In this document: positions 25,689 to 33,769 of the stretch, in pieces
Layout: the number at the start of each line of letters is the position of its first letter
Numbering within the stretch: the stretch's first letter is position 1
Source: Pseudomonadota bacterium
GTDB taxonomy: Bacteria; Desulfobacterota; Syntrophobacteria; Syntrophobacterales; Syntrophobacteraceae
DNA length: 39,612 nucleotides
NCBI GenBank assembly: GCA_023416335.1
Contig: JAEZHY010000221.1
Location: forward strand, 1 to 39,612
Direction: 5' to 3'
Notes under the pieces: model-generated
What the model was told of the DNA's origin: nothing
What the model saw: only the letters and a program-made list of their open reading frames with translations
Databases searched by the model: none
Made by a program: the position numbers and the translations under genes

Positions 25689-26426
25689 TCAGAACATGCC
25701 CCCATTAACGCTGATGACCTGGCCGGTTATGTACGAAGCATCTTCAGAGCAGAGGAAGCGGACTGCCCGGGCAACCTCTTCGGGAGTCCCAAGGCGGGCC
25801 ATGGGGATCATGCCCTTGATCTTCTGGACCGGAGCGTCCTTGATCATTTCGGTCTGGATCAAGCCGGGCGCCACTACGTTCACCCGAATGCCAAGGCGGG
25901 CCACTTCGGAGGCAACGGAACGGCTGGCGCCGATCAGACCGGCCTTGGCCGCAGCGTAATTGGCCTGGCCCCGATTGCCGACCAGGGCGGCCACCGATGC
26001 AATCGATACGACGGCTCCTCTCCTTTGAACCACCATCTTCTCCAGCGCGGGCCGGGTGACGTTGTAGAAGCCCTGCAAGGTGATATCGATGACGCTGCGC
26101 CATTTGTCCTGCGTCATCATCACGAACAACTCGTCGGCTATGCGCCCGGCATTATTGACCAGGATGTCAAGTGATTCGTATGTGGCGAAGATCTTCTCCA
26201 TGGCGAGTTGGGTGGCTCCATAGTCGGATACGTCGAATCGCATGCATATCCCGCTGCTGCCCTGTTGTTCTACCAGGGACAGGGTTTCCGATGCGCCGTC
26301 GGCATCGGAAAGATAGTTCACGATCACCTGATAGCCGCTTTTGGCCAACTCAACGCAGATGGCGCGGCCGATTCCCTTGCTGCCACCGGTGACCAGCGCC
26401 ACCGGAGGATTTGCACCCTCATTCAT
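25689..26426 (-). CDS. fabG: 3-oxoacyl-ACP reductase (FabG/ApeQ type)
   Basis: 245 residues, the only ketoreductase in the locus. NADPH-binding motif GGSKGIG at 14-20 and NNAG at 91-94. Catalytic Ser144, Tyr157 and Lys161 (NYAAAKAG) are present. The Asn of the usual NL motif appears to be Thr (VIDITLQG), so the proton relay of the catalytic tetrad may differ. The C-terminal ITGQVISVNGGMF is typical. It reduces 3-oxoacyl-ACP after each condensation. AGG lies upstream of the ATG; it follows the ApeP-like gene by 46 bases. Confidence 0.92.
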   Translation of the reverse strand: MNEGANPPVALVTGGSKGIGRAICVELAKSGYQVIVNYLSDADGASETLSLVEQQGSSGICMRFDVSDYGATQLAMEKIFATYESLDILVNNAGRIADELFVMMTQDKWRSVIDITLQGFYNVTRPALEKMVVQRRGAVVSIASVAALVGNRGQANYAAAKAGLIGASRSVASEVARLGIRVNVVAPGLIQTEMIKDAPVQKIKGMIPMARLGTPEEVARAVRFLCSEDASYITGQVISVNGGMF

Positions 26427-26472
26427 AATGGAGCCTCAGGATAAGTTTATTTTCGATTGTGTGCTTGGTCCG

Positions 26473-26916
26473 TTAATCTTTCGCCGATTGATCGGCCTGC
26501 ATCAACTGGAGAGTTACCTCCGCCGCGATCTGGTTGCCTATCCTGGCGACGCCTTGTATCTCCCGGAAATTGTCGTATTGGAATTGGTTGTGGGCTTCGA
26601 TGGTGATGGTCGTTCCGAGGGGGATGCAATCGACGTGCAGCCGCGCCGACTTGATACCCACTATCCACCCGCGGGTATCACTTTCGGGGCCATCACGCCG
26701 GATGAGTTCCAGGCCGTTGTTGAGAGCAGCTGTCTGCGCCACCAGCTCGATAAGCACTAGAGGATTGGTCCCGGAACCGTTCGTCAACGGCCACTTTTCA
26801 GTTACCACAGCCACAGCTGTCGCCTGTCGATCGTCAACAGCGACGATCTCTGAGATCAGCAGCATACGCCCGCGATGCGGCACGAGTGTCTCAATGGTCA
26901 TCTGGCCGGTTGGCAT
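26473..26916 (-). CDS. ApeP-like 3-hydroxyacyl-ACP dehydratase
   Basis: 147 residues. The N-terminal LVPHRGRMLLI motif with His14 and the helix motif LIELVAQTAAL with Glu57 are hallmarks of ApeP-type hotdog dehydratases. The ATG has AGGA at a fitting distance. In aryl polyene synthesis ApeP acts with ApeI as a heteromeric dehydratase; the ApeI-like partner here is at 15865. It is the first gene of the short minus-strand operon with FabG, LolA and the lipoprotein. Confidence 0.87.
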   Translation of the reverse strand: MPTGQMTIETLVPHRGRMLLISEIVAVDDRQATAVAVVTEKWPLTNGSGTNPLVLIELVAQTAALNNGLELIRRDGPESDTRGWIVGIKSARLHVDCIPLGTTITIEAHNQFQYDNFREIQGVARIGNQIAAEVTLQLMQADQSAKD

Positions 26917-26940
26917 GTCTATCCTGGAATCTGTGAAATA

Positions 26941-26946
26941 ATTATA
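26941..26946 (-). promoter_or_regulatory. -10 element upstream of the ApeP-like gene
   Basis: The minus strand has a perfect TATAAT within CTATATAATTA, 25 bases before the ATG. No good -35 lies at 16-18 bases upstream (GCCTAT at 17), so the promoter is weak or activator-dependent. The divergent ACP gene at 27089 shares this intergenic region. Confidence 0.4.
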
Positions 26947-27088
26947 TAGAAAACCCGCCGGGGATAGGCTAAAACGATCACACCTGTCAGATGTACTCTA
27001 AATCATATGGTAAGTAAACTTCTAAAACCCCTCAAGGAAATGGATGCCGCCCGGAAACGGTTACATGCGGTACATCCTTGGACGTGAT

Positions 27089-27355
27089 ATGGAAGAGTTG
27101 ATCGAAAAGCTAAAAGTCAAAATCATCGAAATCTTGAACCTGACGGATGTCAAGCCGGCAGATATTCCGGAAGATCGTGACCTGATGGCCGGCGGTCTTG
27201 ACATAGATTCCATCGACATGCTGGAACTAGTTATTATGCTCCGCAAGGATTACGGGGTACACATCAAAAACAAGGAGCAAGCCAAACAGGTTTTTGCTTC
27301 CCTGCGAAGCCTGGCCGCTTACATTCTGGAAACTTCTCCGGGGCTCGCCAATTGA
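27089..27355 (+). CDS. Acyl carrier protein
   Basis: 88 residues from the ATG at 27089 (upstream ATG codons at 27044 and 27065 are open but add an atypical tail). Phosphopantetheine Ser is in GGLDIDSIDMLEL. The segment DYGVHIKNKE after it is typical of helix III. The gene ends in the TTGA that also begins the ketosynthase/chain-length-factor gene, so translation is coupled. Confidence 0.9.
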   Translation: MEELIEKLKVKIIEILNLTDVKPADIPEDRDLMAGGLDIDSIDMLELVIMLRKDYGVHIKNKEQAKQVFASLRSLAAYILETSPGLAN

Positions 27356-29523
27356 GGGGGGCGCCAATTTACATTTCCGGTATGGGCATTGTCAGCGCCC
27401 TTGGGAATGGCGTGGCTGAAACGACCGAGGCTCTGAAGAAGGCGCGATGCAATTTGCGGCCCATTACCCTGTTCGCCCTCAAATCAGCCGCTCCCATGCC
27501 TGTGGGAGAGGTCAAGCTCGTCGAGGCCGATCCGGCCCATCCGTTGCCGCGAACCCACCAACTGGCCCTGATGGCTGCCGACCAGATCCTCGCAGGCAAA
27601 GGCCTTGCCCCTGATGCCATAATAGTGGGCACCACCACCGGCGGCATTCTCACTACGGAAGAACTCCTTGAAAATGGCATTACCGATCCCGATAGCTACC
27701 GATATCATGGAGTGGGATCGGTGGCCGAAGTACTGGCCGGAAGCTACGGGTGCAGCGGCCCGCTGATCACCGTATCGACTGCCTGTTCTTCGGGCGCCGC
27801 GGCCCTCTTTCTCGCCGGGGAAATGTTGCGAAGCGGCAGGGCCCGGCGAGTGCTGGCAGGCGGCGTTGACAGCCTCTGCCGTCTGACCTACTTCGGTTTC
27901 AACTCGTTACAGCTGATCGATCCAAATGGAGCGCGCCCCCTGGACCGCGAACGCAACGGCCTGTCCCTGGCCGAAGGGGCGGCCCTGCTGCTGCTGACGA
28001 CCGAGCCGGAGGCCGATGCTGCTCTCCAATTACTGGGCGCCGGCCTTTCATGTGACGCACACCACCCAACAGCGCCACTTGCCGACGGCCAAGGGGCGCT
28101 GGCTGCAATGCAGGCGGCCCTTGCCGACGCCGGACTGGATCCCGCGGCGATCGATTATATCAACCTCCACGGCACCGCTACACCGGATAACGATCTGGCT
28201 GAAGCCGGAGCGATCCATTCCCTTTTCGGCGATAGCCCGCCGCCTCTTTCCTCGATCAAAGGAGCGATGGGCCATTCGCTGGCCGCCGCCGGTGCCATAG
28301 AGGCCGTCGTGGCCGCCATCGCCGGCGATCAGGGCATTGTCCCGGCAAACGTGGGCTTCGGTAATATCGATCCGGCGTTGAACCTGGTACCCGTAACCAA
28401 ATCCTTGCGTGCACCTGTAAATACCGTGTTGTCCAACTCGATCGGCTTCGGGGGCAATAATGCCGCCGTGGTAATCGGAAGGCGGCAGGATCTGAATTGT
28501 AGATCCCCGGAACTGCCTCGCCCGTCCTTCACTGTGACATCAACGGCCTGCCTGACCGGTGCCGGCCATATGCGGGAGACATGGGAGTCGTTTAATGCCG
28601 GTCGCCGGTGCAACGGCTGCCTGGACGAACGCATTGCGACTGAAGCCTTGCCGCCGAGAACGGTCCGGCGGTTGAAAAGGCTGCCCAAACTGGCTTTGGC
28701 ACTGGCCCAGAACGCCTGCCGAAACATGCCCGCCGGGCGCAGGCCTGCCGCCGTCAGTCTCGGCACGGCCTGGGGCGCTATGTCCGAGACGCATGACTTT
28801 CTTCATAAGTTGTTCGAAACCCGTCAGGAGTTTCCATCACCAACCGATTTCATCGGTTCGGTGCATAATGCGCCTGCCGGCCAGATTGCCATGATGCTGG
28901 GCGCCAAAGGGGCCAATGTAACCGTTTCGGGCGGTGACGCCTCTTTCGAGCAAGCCTTGTTGACCGCCGACCTGTTGGCGCACTCGGGTTCCGACCCGAT
29001 TTTGCTGATTGGCGTTGACGAGGCCCACCCGGTCCTGTCGCCCCTGTTCGACGGCTCGGTGGGCGCGGCGGATGTCCCGGCAGACGGCGGGGGCGCCCTG
29101 GTGCTCGAAAGCGAATGCAGCCATCGCGGGCCGAAGGTGGCTCTTTTGGAATATCGATTTTGCCAGGACACGGACTGCGTGGCTGGATTGGTCGAGCGTC
29201 TGGGCGGGGCGGATGTTTTCGGCCGCGATTACGGTGCGATCCTGGCCGGTCTGCCGGCCGGTTGTTACACTCAGGCTGCCGGTCAGTTGGCGAGTTTTGT
29301 TTCGCAAATCAATTTTAGCGGTCCGGTCATCGACTACCGTCGCATCGTCGGTCAATTCGGCTCGGCTTCAGCGGTGGCGGCTGTACTTGCAGTTAATATG
29401 GTCAGCTGTGGAATTGTTCCCGCTTCTTTTTCCGATGGATCCGATTTGCTCCTTAACGACAGAGGGATTCTGGTGTTGGGATTGGGTACCTATCTCTCGG
29501 CAGTAAAGGTTTCTCTGCAATGA
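27352..29523 (+). CDS. Ketosynthase fused to chain-length-factor-like domain
   Basis: 723 residues starting with TTG at 27352, overlapping the ACP stop. The next ATG would remove the first strand (IYISG), so the TTG start is favoured. The first domain (1 to about 375) is an active ketosynthase: Cys145 in VSTACSSG, His273 in NLHGTATPDND, Lys303 and His308 in SIKGAMGHSLAAAG. The second domain (about 383-723) is a degenerate ketosynthase of the Ketoacyl-synt_2/ApeC type: it keeps SVHNAPAGQIAMMLG but has GGD where the catalytic Cys would be, and it lacks the His motifs. In aryl polyene and type II polyketide systems the KS and CLF are separate subunits of a heterodimer; here they are one chain, fixing a 1:1 ratio. 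Confidence 0.9.
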   Translation: MRGAPIYISGMGIVSALGNGVAETTEALKKARCNLRPITLFALKSAAPMPVGEVKLVEADPAHPLPRTHQLALMAADQILAGKGLAPDAIIVGTTTGGILTTEELLENGITDPDSYRYHGVGSVAEVLAGSYGCSGPLITVSTACSSGAAALFLAGEMLRSGRARRVLAGGVDSLCRLTYFGFNSLQLIDPNGARPLDRERNGLSLAEGAALLLLTTEPEADAALQLLGAGLSCDAHHPTAPLADGQGALAAMQAALADAGLDPAAIDYINLHGTATPDNDLAEAGAIHSLFGDSPPPLSSIKGAMGHSLAAAGAIEAVVAAIAGDQGIVPANVGFGNIDPALNLVPVTKSLRAPVNTVLSNSIGFGGNNAAVVIGRRQDLNCRSPELPRPSFTVTSTACLTGAGHMRETWESFNAGRRCNGCLDERIATEALPPRTVRRLKRLPKLALALAQNACRNMPAGRRPAAVSLGTAWGAMSETHDFLHKLFETRQEFPSPTDFIGSVHNAPAGQIAMMLGAKGANVTVSGGDASFEQALLTADLLAHSGSDPILLIGVDEAHPVLSPLFDGSVGAADVPADGGGALVLESECSHRGPKVALLEYRFCQDTDCVAGLVERLGGADVFGRDYGAILAGLPAGCYTQAAGQLASFVSQINFSGPVIDYRRIVGQFGSASAVAAVLAVNMVSCGIVPASFSDGSDLLLNDRGILVLGLGTYLSAVKVSLQ

Positions 29524-30881
29524 AGGTGCTGCTCGTTTCTGCCAACACGCTTCGGGAACCTTATCCGGTTTATCCCCTCGGACTGGATTATGTGGCAGGC
29601 GCCATTGCCGCAACGCATGAGGTGTGCTGCCTGGACCTGAACTGCCTGGAAGAGAATGGCGGTCTGCCGCATGCGGTTCGGGCCTTCGATCCGGATGTTA
29701 TCGCTCTCTCGCTTCGAAATATCGACAACAACGATGCTCTGAATCCTCAGGGATTCATGGCGCACTATCTCCAGGTGACCAGTGCCCTGCGGAGTTGCAG
29801 CGCTGCCCCCATCGTTTTGGGAGGAACCGGTTTCACAATCTTTCCTCATGAATCGATGCGCCTGCTGGGGGCCGATTATGGCATTATCGGCGAAGGTGAA
29901 CGGCTTGCAGAGCTCCTTCAAGCTTTGGAAAAGGGAGATGATCCGGGCGTGCTTGCGGGGGTGATCGTCGGCGATGCGCCTGTCCCGGATCCTGCCCCCT
30001 GGCCCTCATCCGTGGCGCGCCGTTTTGATCCCGGGGGTGCCCATCTCGATTTCTATTTGCGCAACGGCGGAATGCTCAATCTGCAAACCAAGCGCGGTTG
30101 CCCTTTTCGATGTGTCTATTGCAGCTATCCCTATATTGAGGGCCGGGCCATGCGGTATGAGCCGCCTGAGCAGATTGCCCGGACGGCGATTGAGCTCCAG
30201 GAGGCCGGGGCACGGTACCTTTTCATCACGGATTCGGCTTTCAATGCCGATATTGCCCAAAGCTTGGCCGTGGCACGGGCCATTAAGAAGGTGGGGCTGA
30301 CCATTCCCTGGGGAGGTTTTTTCGCCCCAGTACCCATGCCGCCGGACTATTTCAAAGTCCTGGCAGAATGTGGTCTAAAGCATGTGGAGTTCGGCACGGA
30401 GTCCCTGTGCGATGCCGTGCTTGCAAGCTATCGAAAACCGTTTTCGGTCGGTCATGTGTTTGCGGCCCACGAAGCCGCCAATGCCGCCGAACTCAACGTA
30501 GCCCATTACTTCCTGTTCGGAGGTCCGGGAGAGACGACGGAGACGCTGGCTGAATCCTTTTCCCATATGGAGATGCTCGAGAAAGCGGTTTTGTTCGTGT
30601 TTTGCGGCATGCGCATCTATCCCCACACTTCCCTTTACGAGATCGCGTTACAGCAGGGACAGCTCTCCCCTGAACAAAACATCATGGAACCGGTATTCTT
30701 CCAGCCTCAATCCATGACCCTGACCGACATTGCAAAACAAATTGAAGAGCACGCCCGGGGAAGGTACAATTGGGTTCGCGCGGCAGGCGGCGAAACGACT
30801 AACCGGATCCTGGCTCGACTGTACAAGCGAGGTCACACCGGCCCACTCTGGGAATATTTGATCCCTTTGTGGGATGATTAA
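29520..30881 (+). CDS. B12-binding radical SAM protein (2), lipid-biosynthesis type
   Basis: 453 residues, overlapping the preceding gene by four bases (ATGA). Residues 1-130 form the cobalamin-binding part (YPLGLDYVAGAIA, DVIALSLRNIDNND, IVLGGTGFTIFPHE, YGIIGEGE). The radical SAM motif is Cys194-x3-Cys198-x2-Cys201 (RGCPFRCVYCSYPYIEG). This last extension is characteristic of a family often annotated as lipid-biosynthesis B12-binding radical SAM protein and found in ladderane-like loci. It would act on the acyl chain made by the coupled ACP and KS-CLF. Confidence 0.9.
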   Translation: MKVLLVSANTLREPYPVYPLGLDYVAGAIAATHEVCCLDLNCLEENGGLPHAVRAFDPDVIALSLRNIDNNDALNPQGFMAHYLQVTSALRSCSAAPIVLGGTGFTIFPHESMRLLGADYGIIGEGERLAELLQALEKGDDPGVLAGVIVGDAPVPDPAPWPSSVARRFDPGGAHLDFYLRNGGMLNLQTKRGCPFRCVYCSYPYIEGRAMRYEPPEQIARTAIELQEAGARYLFITDSAFNADIAQSLAVARAIKKVGLTIPWGGFFAPVPMPPDYFKVLAECGLKHVEFGTESLCDAVLASYRKPFSVGHVFAAHEAANAAELNVAHYFLFGGPGETTETLAESFSHMEMLEKAVLFVFCGMRIYPHTSLYEIALQQGQLSPEQNIMEPVFFQPQSMTLTDIAKQIEEHARGRYNWVRAAGGETTNRILARLYKRGHTGPLWEYLIPLWDD

Positions 30882-30921
30882 TTTGGCGATGTCAAGGATT
30901 CAACTTGATGCATTGTTGAGA

Positions 30922-31431
30922 TCAGTCACTGTTCGAGGTAATCGCTTCAAATCCGATATTGTTGACTTTCCATGATTTGTCCTTTTCAAAATATTGCCAT
31001 TTTTGTTTAAAAGAAATTGTCTGAAGGATGGGTGATGCCATCCGCCAGTATTGGATACTCATAATTACCGAGGCCTGATTTGTCTTTTCATCGACTTGAA
31101 TGTCTCTTATCTCATACTCCGTCATCCGGATTTTTCCGTTAAACCTGTCCGCCTCGGACCAGAAATTTTCTTTTTTGTCCAGACTGACAAAAGCAGACGC
31201 CTGCTTGTAATCCTGAAATCTGAAAGCCTGATTAAAGGCCTCTACCGAGTCTTTTAATTTCTTGTGGTCTTCCTGGGTTAATGCGGAGGAAGCCACGGCC
31301 GCTGTAAGTTTCGTGCCTTGAATGGCCGCCTGGCCGATCAAAAGCGGTGTGCAGGAAACCGAACACAACAGAACTAATAAAACTGGAAATAGAGTGAGAC
31401 TCGGTGAATCGGCTTTTTTGTCTTTTTTCAT
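30922..31431 (-). CDS. Lipoprotein of unknown function
   Basis: 169 residues. A basic N-terminus, hydrophobic segment and lipobox CSVSC near residue 27 predict an envelope lipoprotein. The rest has an alpha+beta pattern (LKDSVEAFNQAFRFQDY, then NQASVIMSIQYWRM, ISFKQKWQYFEKDKSWKV) that resembles NTF2-like small lipoproteins, but I do not assign a family. It is convergent to the radical SAM gene and divergent to the SYLF gene. Codons are more AT-rich than in the biosynthetic genes, so it may not be part of that locus. Confidence 0.65.
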   Translation of the reverse strand: MKKDKKADSPSLTLFPVLLVLLCSVSCTPLLIGQAAIQGTKLTAAVASSALTQEDHKKLKDSVEAFNQAFRFQDYKQASAFVSLDKKENFWSEADRFNGKIRMTEYEIRDIQVDEKTNQASVIMSIQYWRMASPILQTISFKQKWQYFEKDKSWKVNNIGFEAITSNSD

Positions 31432-31632
31432 AATCTACCCGAATTGATTGAAATTCCCCATGACATAACCGAAATTGTGCAGTACCCCATGTGCTCCGCA
31501 CACAAACTGAATGTCGGGATCGGACGCTTGCCTGAAAACTCCCGTTGCATCCGGCCTCCCCCCAAAAACGGTACAGTTTTTTAATTGAACATTCAAGCCT
31601 TATCCCTTTGTGGAAAGCTTTGAATACTCTAT

Positions 31633-31648
31633 CATACATGAGTGTATG
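31633..31648. promoter_or_regulatory. Inverted repeat in the divergent intergenic region
   Basis: CATACA, four bases, TGTATG: a 6-bp-arm palindrome about 135 bases before the SYLF gene and 200 bases before the divergent lipoprotein. It has the size of a dimeric repressor or activator site. The rest of 31432-31782 shows nothing I can assign. Confidence 0.3.
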
Positions 31649-31782
31649 TTATTTTATTCAGTTCAGCCGACCGGGCTCCCGGATAGTTCTGCCGCAACTT
31701 GCACGCTCGATTTTTGCATGGCATTATCCGTGGCCAACAGCTTGAACTTATTATTCCGGGAATACAGGAAAGGGGGTGTCCT

Positions 31783-32478
31783 ATGCGTCGAACGACCATA
31801 TATGCCGTTTGGATGTTAATCATTTACCTGCTTCTTTCGCCGGCTATGCCCGTAATTGCCGGGCCCGCCGAGGAATCGACTGTTCAGTCTGCGATAAGCG
31901 TCATGAATGAGGCAATGGAAATACCCGAAGATGCAATCCCTACCAATCTTCTGAACAATGCATATGGGATCGCCATCTTCCCCGAACTGGTCAAAGCAGG
32001 TTTCATTGTCGGGGGCAGATACGGTAACGGTGTTTTGCTGTTGAAGCAGGAAAATCAGACATGGAGCAACCCGGTTTTCTTTCGGCTGACGGGAGGAAGC
32101 ATAGGGTGGCAGATCGGTGCACAACTCAGCGACGTCATACTGGTCTTCATGAATAAGAGAAGCCTCGATTCGATCGCAAGCGGCCAGTTTACTCTCGGTG
32201 CCAATGCATCATTGGCGGCAGGTCCGGTCGGCAGGAATGCGGAGGCCTCTACCGACGTGATGCTGAGGGCCGAGATCCTTTCGTACTCGCGGACCAGGGG
32301 ACTTTTCGCCGGGGTATCGCTGGAAGGAGCAGCGGTCCAGGTTGATTACGGCGCAACGTCGGCGTTTTATAATGTGCCCGGTATTCTGCCTGTTGAGGTG
32401 TTCAGAAACAGTTTCATCGCTGCCCCCAGGGTTTCGGCTGAACTGAAGAATTTACTGGCTCAATACTGCAGGATGTGA
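31783..32478 (+). CDS. SYLF-domain (Ysc84-like) lipid-binding exported protein
   Basis: 231 residues from the ATG at 31783, which has AAGGGGG at seven bases; a longer open frame upstream has no ribosome site. Signal peptide at 1-30 (IIYLLLSPAMPVIAG). The SYLF domain is recognisable: YGIAIFPELVKAGFIVGGRYGNG, SNPVFFRLTGGSIGWQIGAQ (in part), LSDVILVFMN, FTLGANASLAAGPVGR, AEILSYSRTRGLFAG and SLEGAAV. The family binds phosphoinositides in eukaryotes; bacterial members are exported proteins of unclear role. It is adjacent to a predicted beta-barrel gene. Confidence 0.87.
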   Translation: MRRTTIYAVWMLIIYLLLSPAMPVIAGPAEESTVQSAISVMNEAMEIPEDAIPTNLLNNAYGIAIFPELVKAGFIVGGRYGNGVLLLKQENQTWSNPVFFRLTGGSIGWQIGAQLSDVILVFMNKRSLDSIASGQFTLGANASLAAGPVGRNAEASTDVMLRAEILSYSRTRGLFAGVSLEGAAVQVDYGATSAFYNVPGILPVEVFRNSFIAAPRVSAELKNLLAQYCRM

Positions 32479-32557
32479 ATCGGAGGCGGTAAATGTTCCT
32501 CCCTTGCTCATGATCATTTTTCCTTCACCCGCACGGGAAAATCAGGCACCGGGTTTT

Positions 32558-32579
32558 CCGGTTTCCGAACGGGAACCGG
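32558..32579. terminator. Strong hairpin after the SYLF gene
   Basis: CCGGTTTCC, loop GAAC, GGGAACCGG: nine pairs with one G-U. It lies 80 bases after the SYLF stop. There is no T-run after it, so it is not a classical intrinsic terminator; it may act as an mRNA 3' stabiliser or regulatory site. Confidence 0.4.
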
Positions 32580-32745
32580 GGAGGGGCCGAAGGATTTGGG
32601 TGGCGGCATGGTCTTATACCATCCCATTTGCCGCCCTTTTTAGGTTCGCCAATCCGAAGCTTTTAACTCGAAACAGTTTTTTTGCCTCCTCAACCGGTCA
32701 AACGCGACAAGTTGGAACATTTTGAAATCAGCAAATTTGTTTGAC

Positions 32746-32779
32746 TTACAGCTCTCTGATAATCAGGAGTAAGCTGTAA
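32746..32779. promoter_or_regulatory. Nested inverted repeats upstream of the beta-barrel gene
   Basis: TTACAGCT at 32746 and its exact complement AGCTGTAA at 32772 enclose a second palindrome, CTGAT-A-ATCAG, at 32756-32766. The structure lies about 70 bases before the predicted -35. It may be an operator or the end structure of the upstream transcript. Confidence 0.4.
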
Positions 32780-32847
32780 ACAAGTTGCGGTCCCAAATTT
32801 ATTCACTACTTCCTATTTTCAGAATCCTAACGCGAACGAGAAAGGTG

Positions 32848-32876
32848 TTGACAGGCTTTTGGGCCGGTTTTAGAAG
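32848..32876 (+). promoter_or_regulatory. Promoter of the beta-barrel gene
   Basis: Perfect TTGACA at 32848-32853, spacer of 17 bases, then TAGAAG (four of six) at 32871-32876. The ATG is at 32918. Apart from this, the hairpin at 32558 and the inverted repeats at 32746, the 32479-32917 stretch holds no gene. Confidence 0.55.
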
Positions 32877-32917
32877 TAACCAGTTTTACAAGTCATCTTT
32901 CAAAATAGGAGGAAGGA

Positions 32918-33571
32918 ATGAAAAAGTCAGGCATTTTGCTGCTGGCAATTGCGATTGTATTATCTGTGGAGACCTATTCTTTTGCTCAGGCACAGACATA
33001 CGCAATTGGTGCCGATATAGCTTTGAAGGTCGATTACTTGCACTTTTTTGACAGCAGTATCAAGGATGCCAAAGCAGATAATGGGGTCTTTGTTGGCGTT
33101 GAGTTCTATAAGCAGTTGCTTTTCCCGAATTTTTACCTTGGGGTCGAAACTGGATGGGGCGGAACAAATGGAACAGTTTCAGGGGCCTTTGCCGGATATT
33201 CGGCATCGGTTGATACCGAGATTGCTTATGTTCCTATCGAGCTTAATGCCAGATATGTAATTCCGGTTAGCCAATGCCTGAATTTCGCAATTGGGGGCGG
33301 AATTTCCGCAAACTGGATGTACACCGATCTTACGGGGAATGTGCTGGGTGTGAGATCCAGCATCAACGACAGTGAATGGCTCTTCGGCGGGCAATTCTTC
33401 GGAGAACTTAATTACAGGCCCAGCAAGTGCTGGGAACTTGGTCTGGACGTGAAATACCAAATCACCACGGAAGAAGATTTTACCTACACCTTCTCGGGTT
33501 CAACAATAGGTACCCTTCCACTTTCCGGTGATAACCTCAGAGCTGGCGGACATATTCGGTACCTCTTCTAG
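32918..33571 (+). CDS. Outer-membrane beta-barrel protein
   Basis: 217 residues with a strong AGGAGG site before the ATG. Signal peptide at 1-24 (GILLLAIAIVLSVETYSFAQA). The remainder alternates polar and aromatic residues in about eight strands (FVGVEFYKQLL, FYLGVETGWGG, IAYVPIELNARYVI, FGGQFFGELNY, CWELGLDVKYQI) and ends in RYLF with a terminal Phe, the BAM recognition signature. It fits the small OmpA/OmpX-like porin or adhesin fold. The loops are glycine- and serine-rich. Function not assigned. Confidence 0.8.
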   Translation: MKKSGILLLAIAIVLSVETYSFAQAQTYAIGADIALKVDYLHFFDSSIKDAKADNGVFVGVEFYKQLLFPNFYLGVETGWGGTNGTVSGAFAGYSASVDTEIAYVPIELNARYVIPVSQCLNFAIGGGISANWMYTDLTGNVLGVRSSINDSEWLFGGQFFGELNYRPSKCWELGLDVKYQITTEEDFTYTFSGSTIGTLPLSGDNLRAGGHIRYLF

Positions 33572-33576
33572 CTATT

Positions 33577-33626
33577 GGGGGCGATTGGTTGCAGAAGGCA
33601 GGGCCCAAATAGTCCTGCCTGCCCCC
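33577..33626. terminator. Nested hairpin after the beta-barrel gene
   Basis: Inner stem AGGCAGG (33596-33602) with CCTGCCT (33614-33620), outer stem GGGGGC (33577-33582) with GCCCCC (33621-33626). It starts six bases after the stop codon. No T-run follows, so intrinsic termination is uncertain; its position suggests a transcript 3' end. Confidence 0.4.
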
Positions 33627-33769
33627 CCGAAGTCAATTCTCAGGTCGGATCGACCGGCACTGAACCCAGTTGATCAATTTGGTGCATTCGGTCTGTTCAA
33701 GCGTCTAGTCCTCGAATAAATAAAATAGCCGTCCGTGTTCGGCGTGAATTCCAGCTGAAGGGCCGCTGC

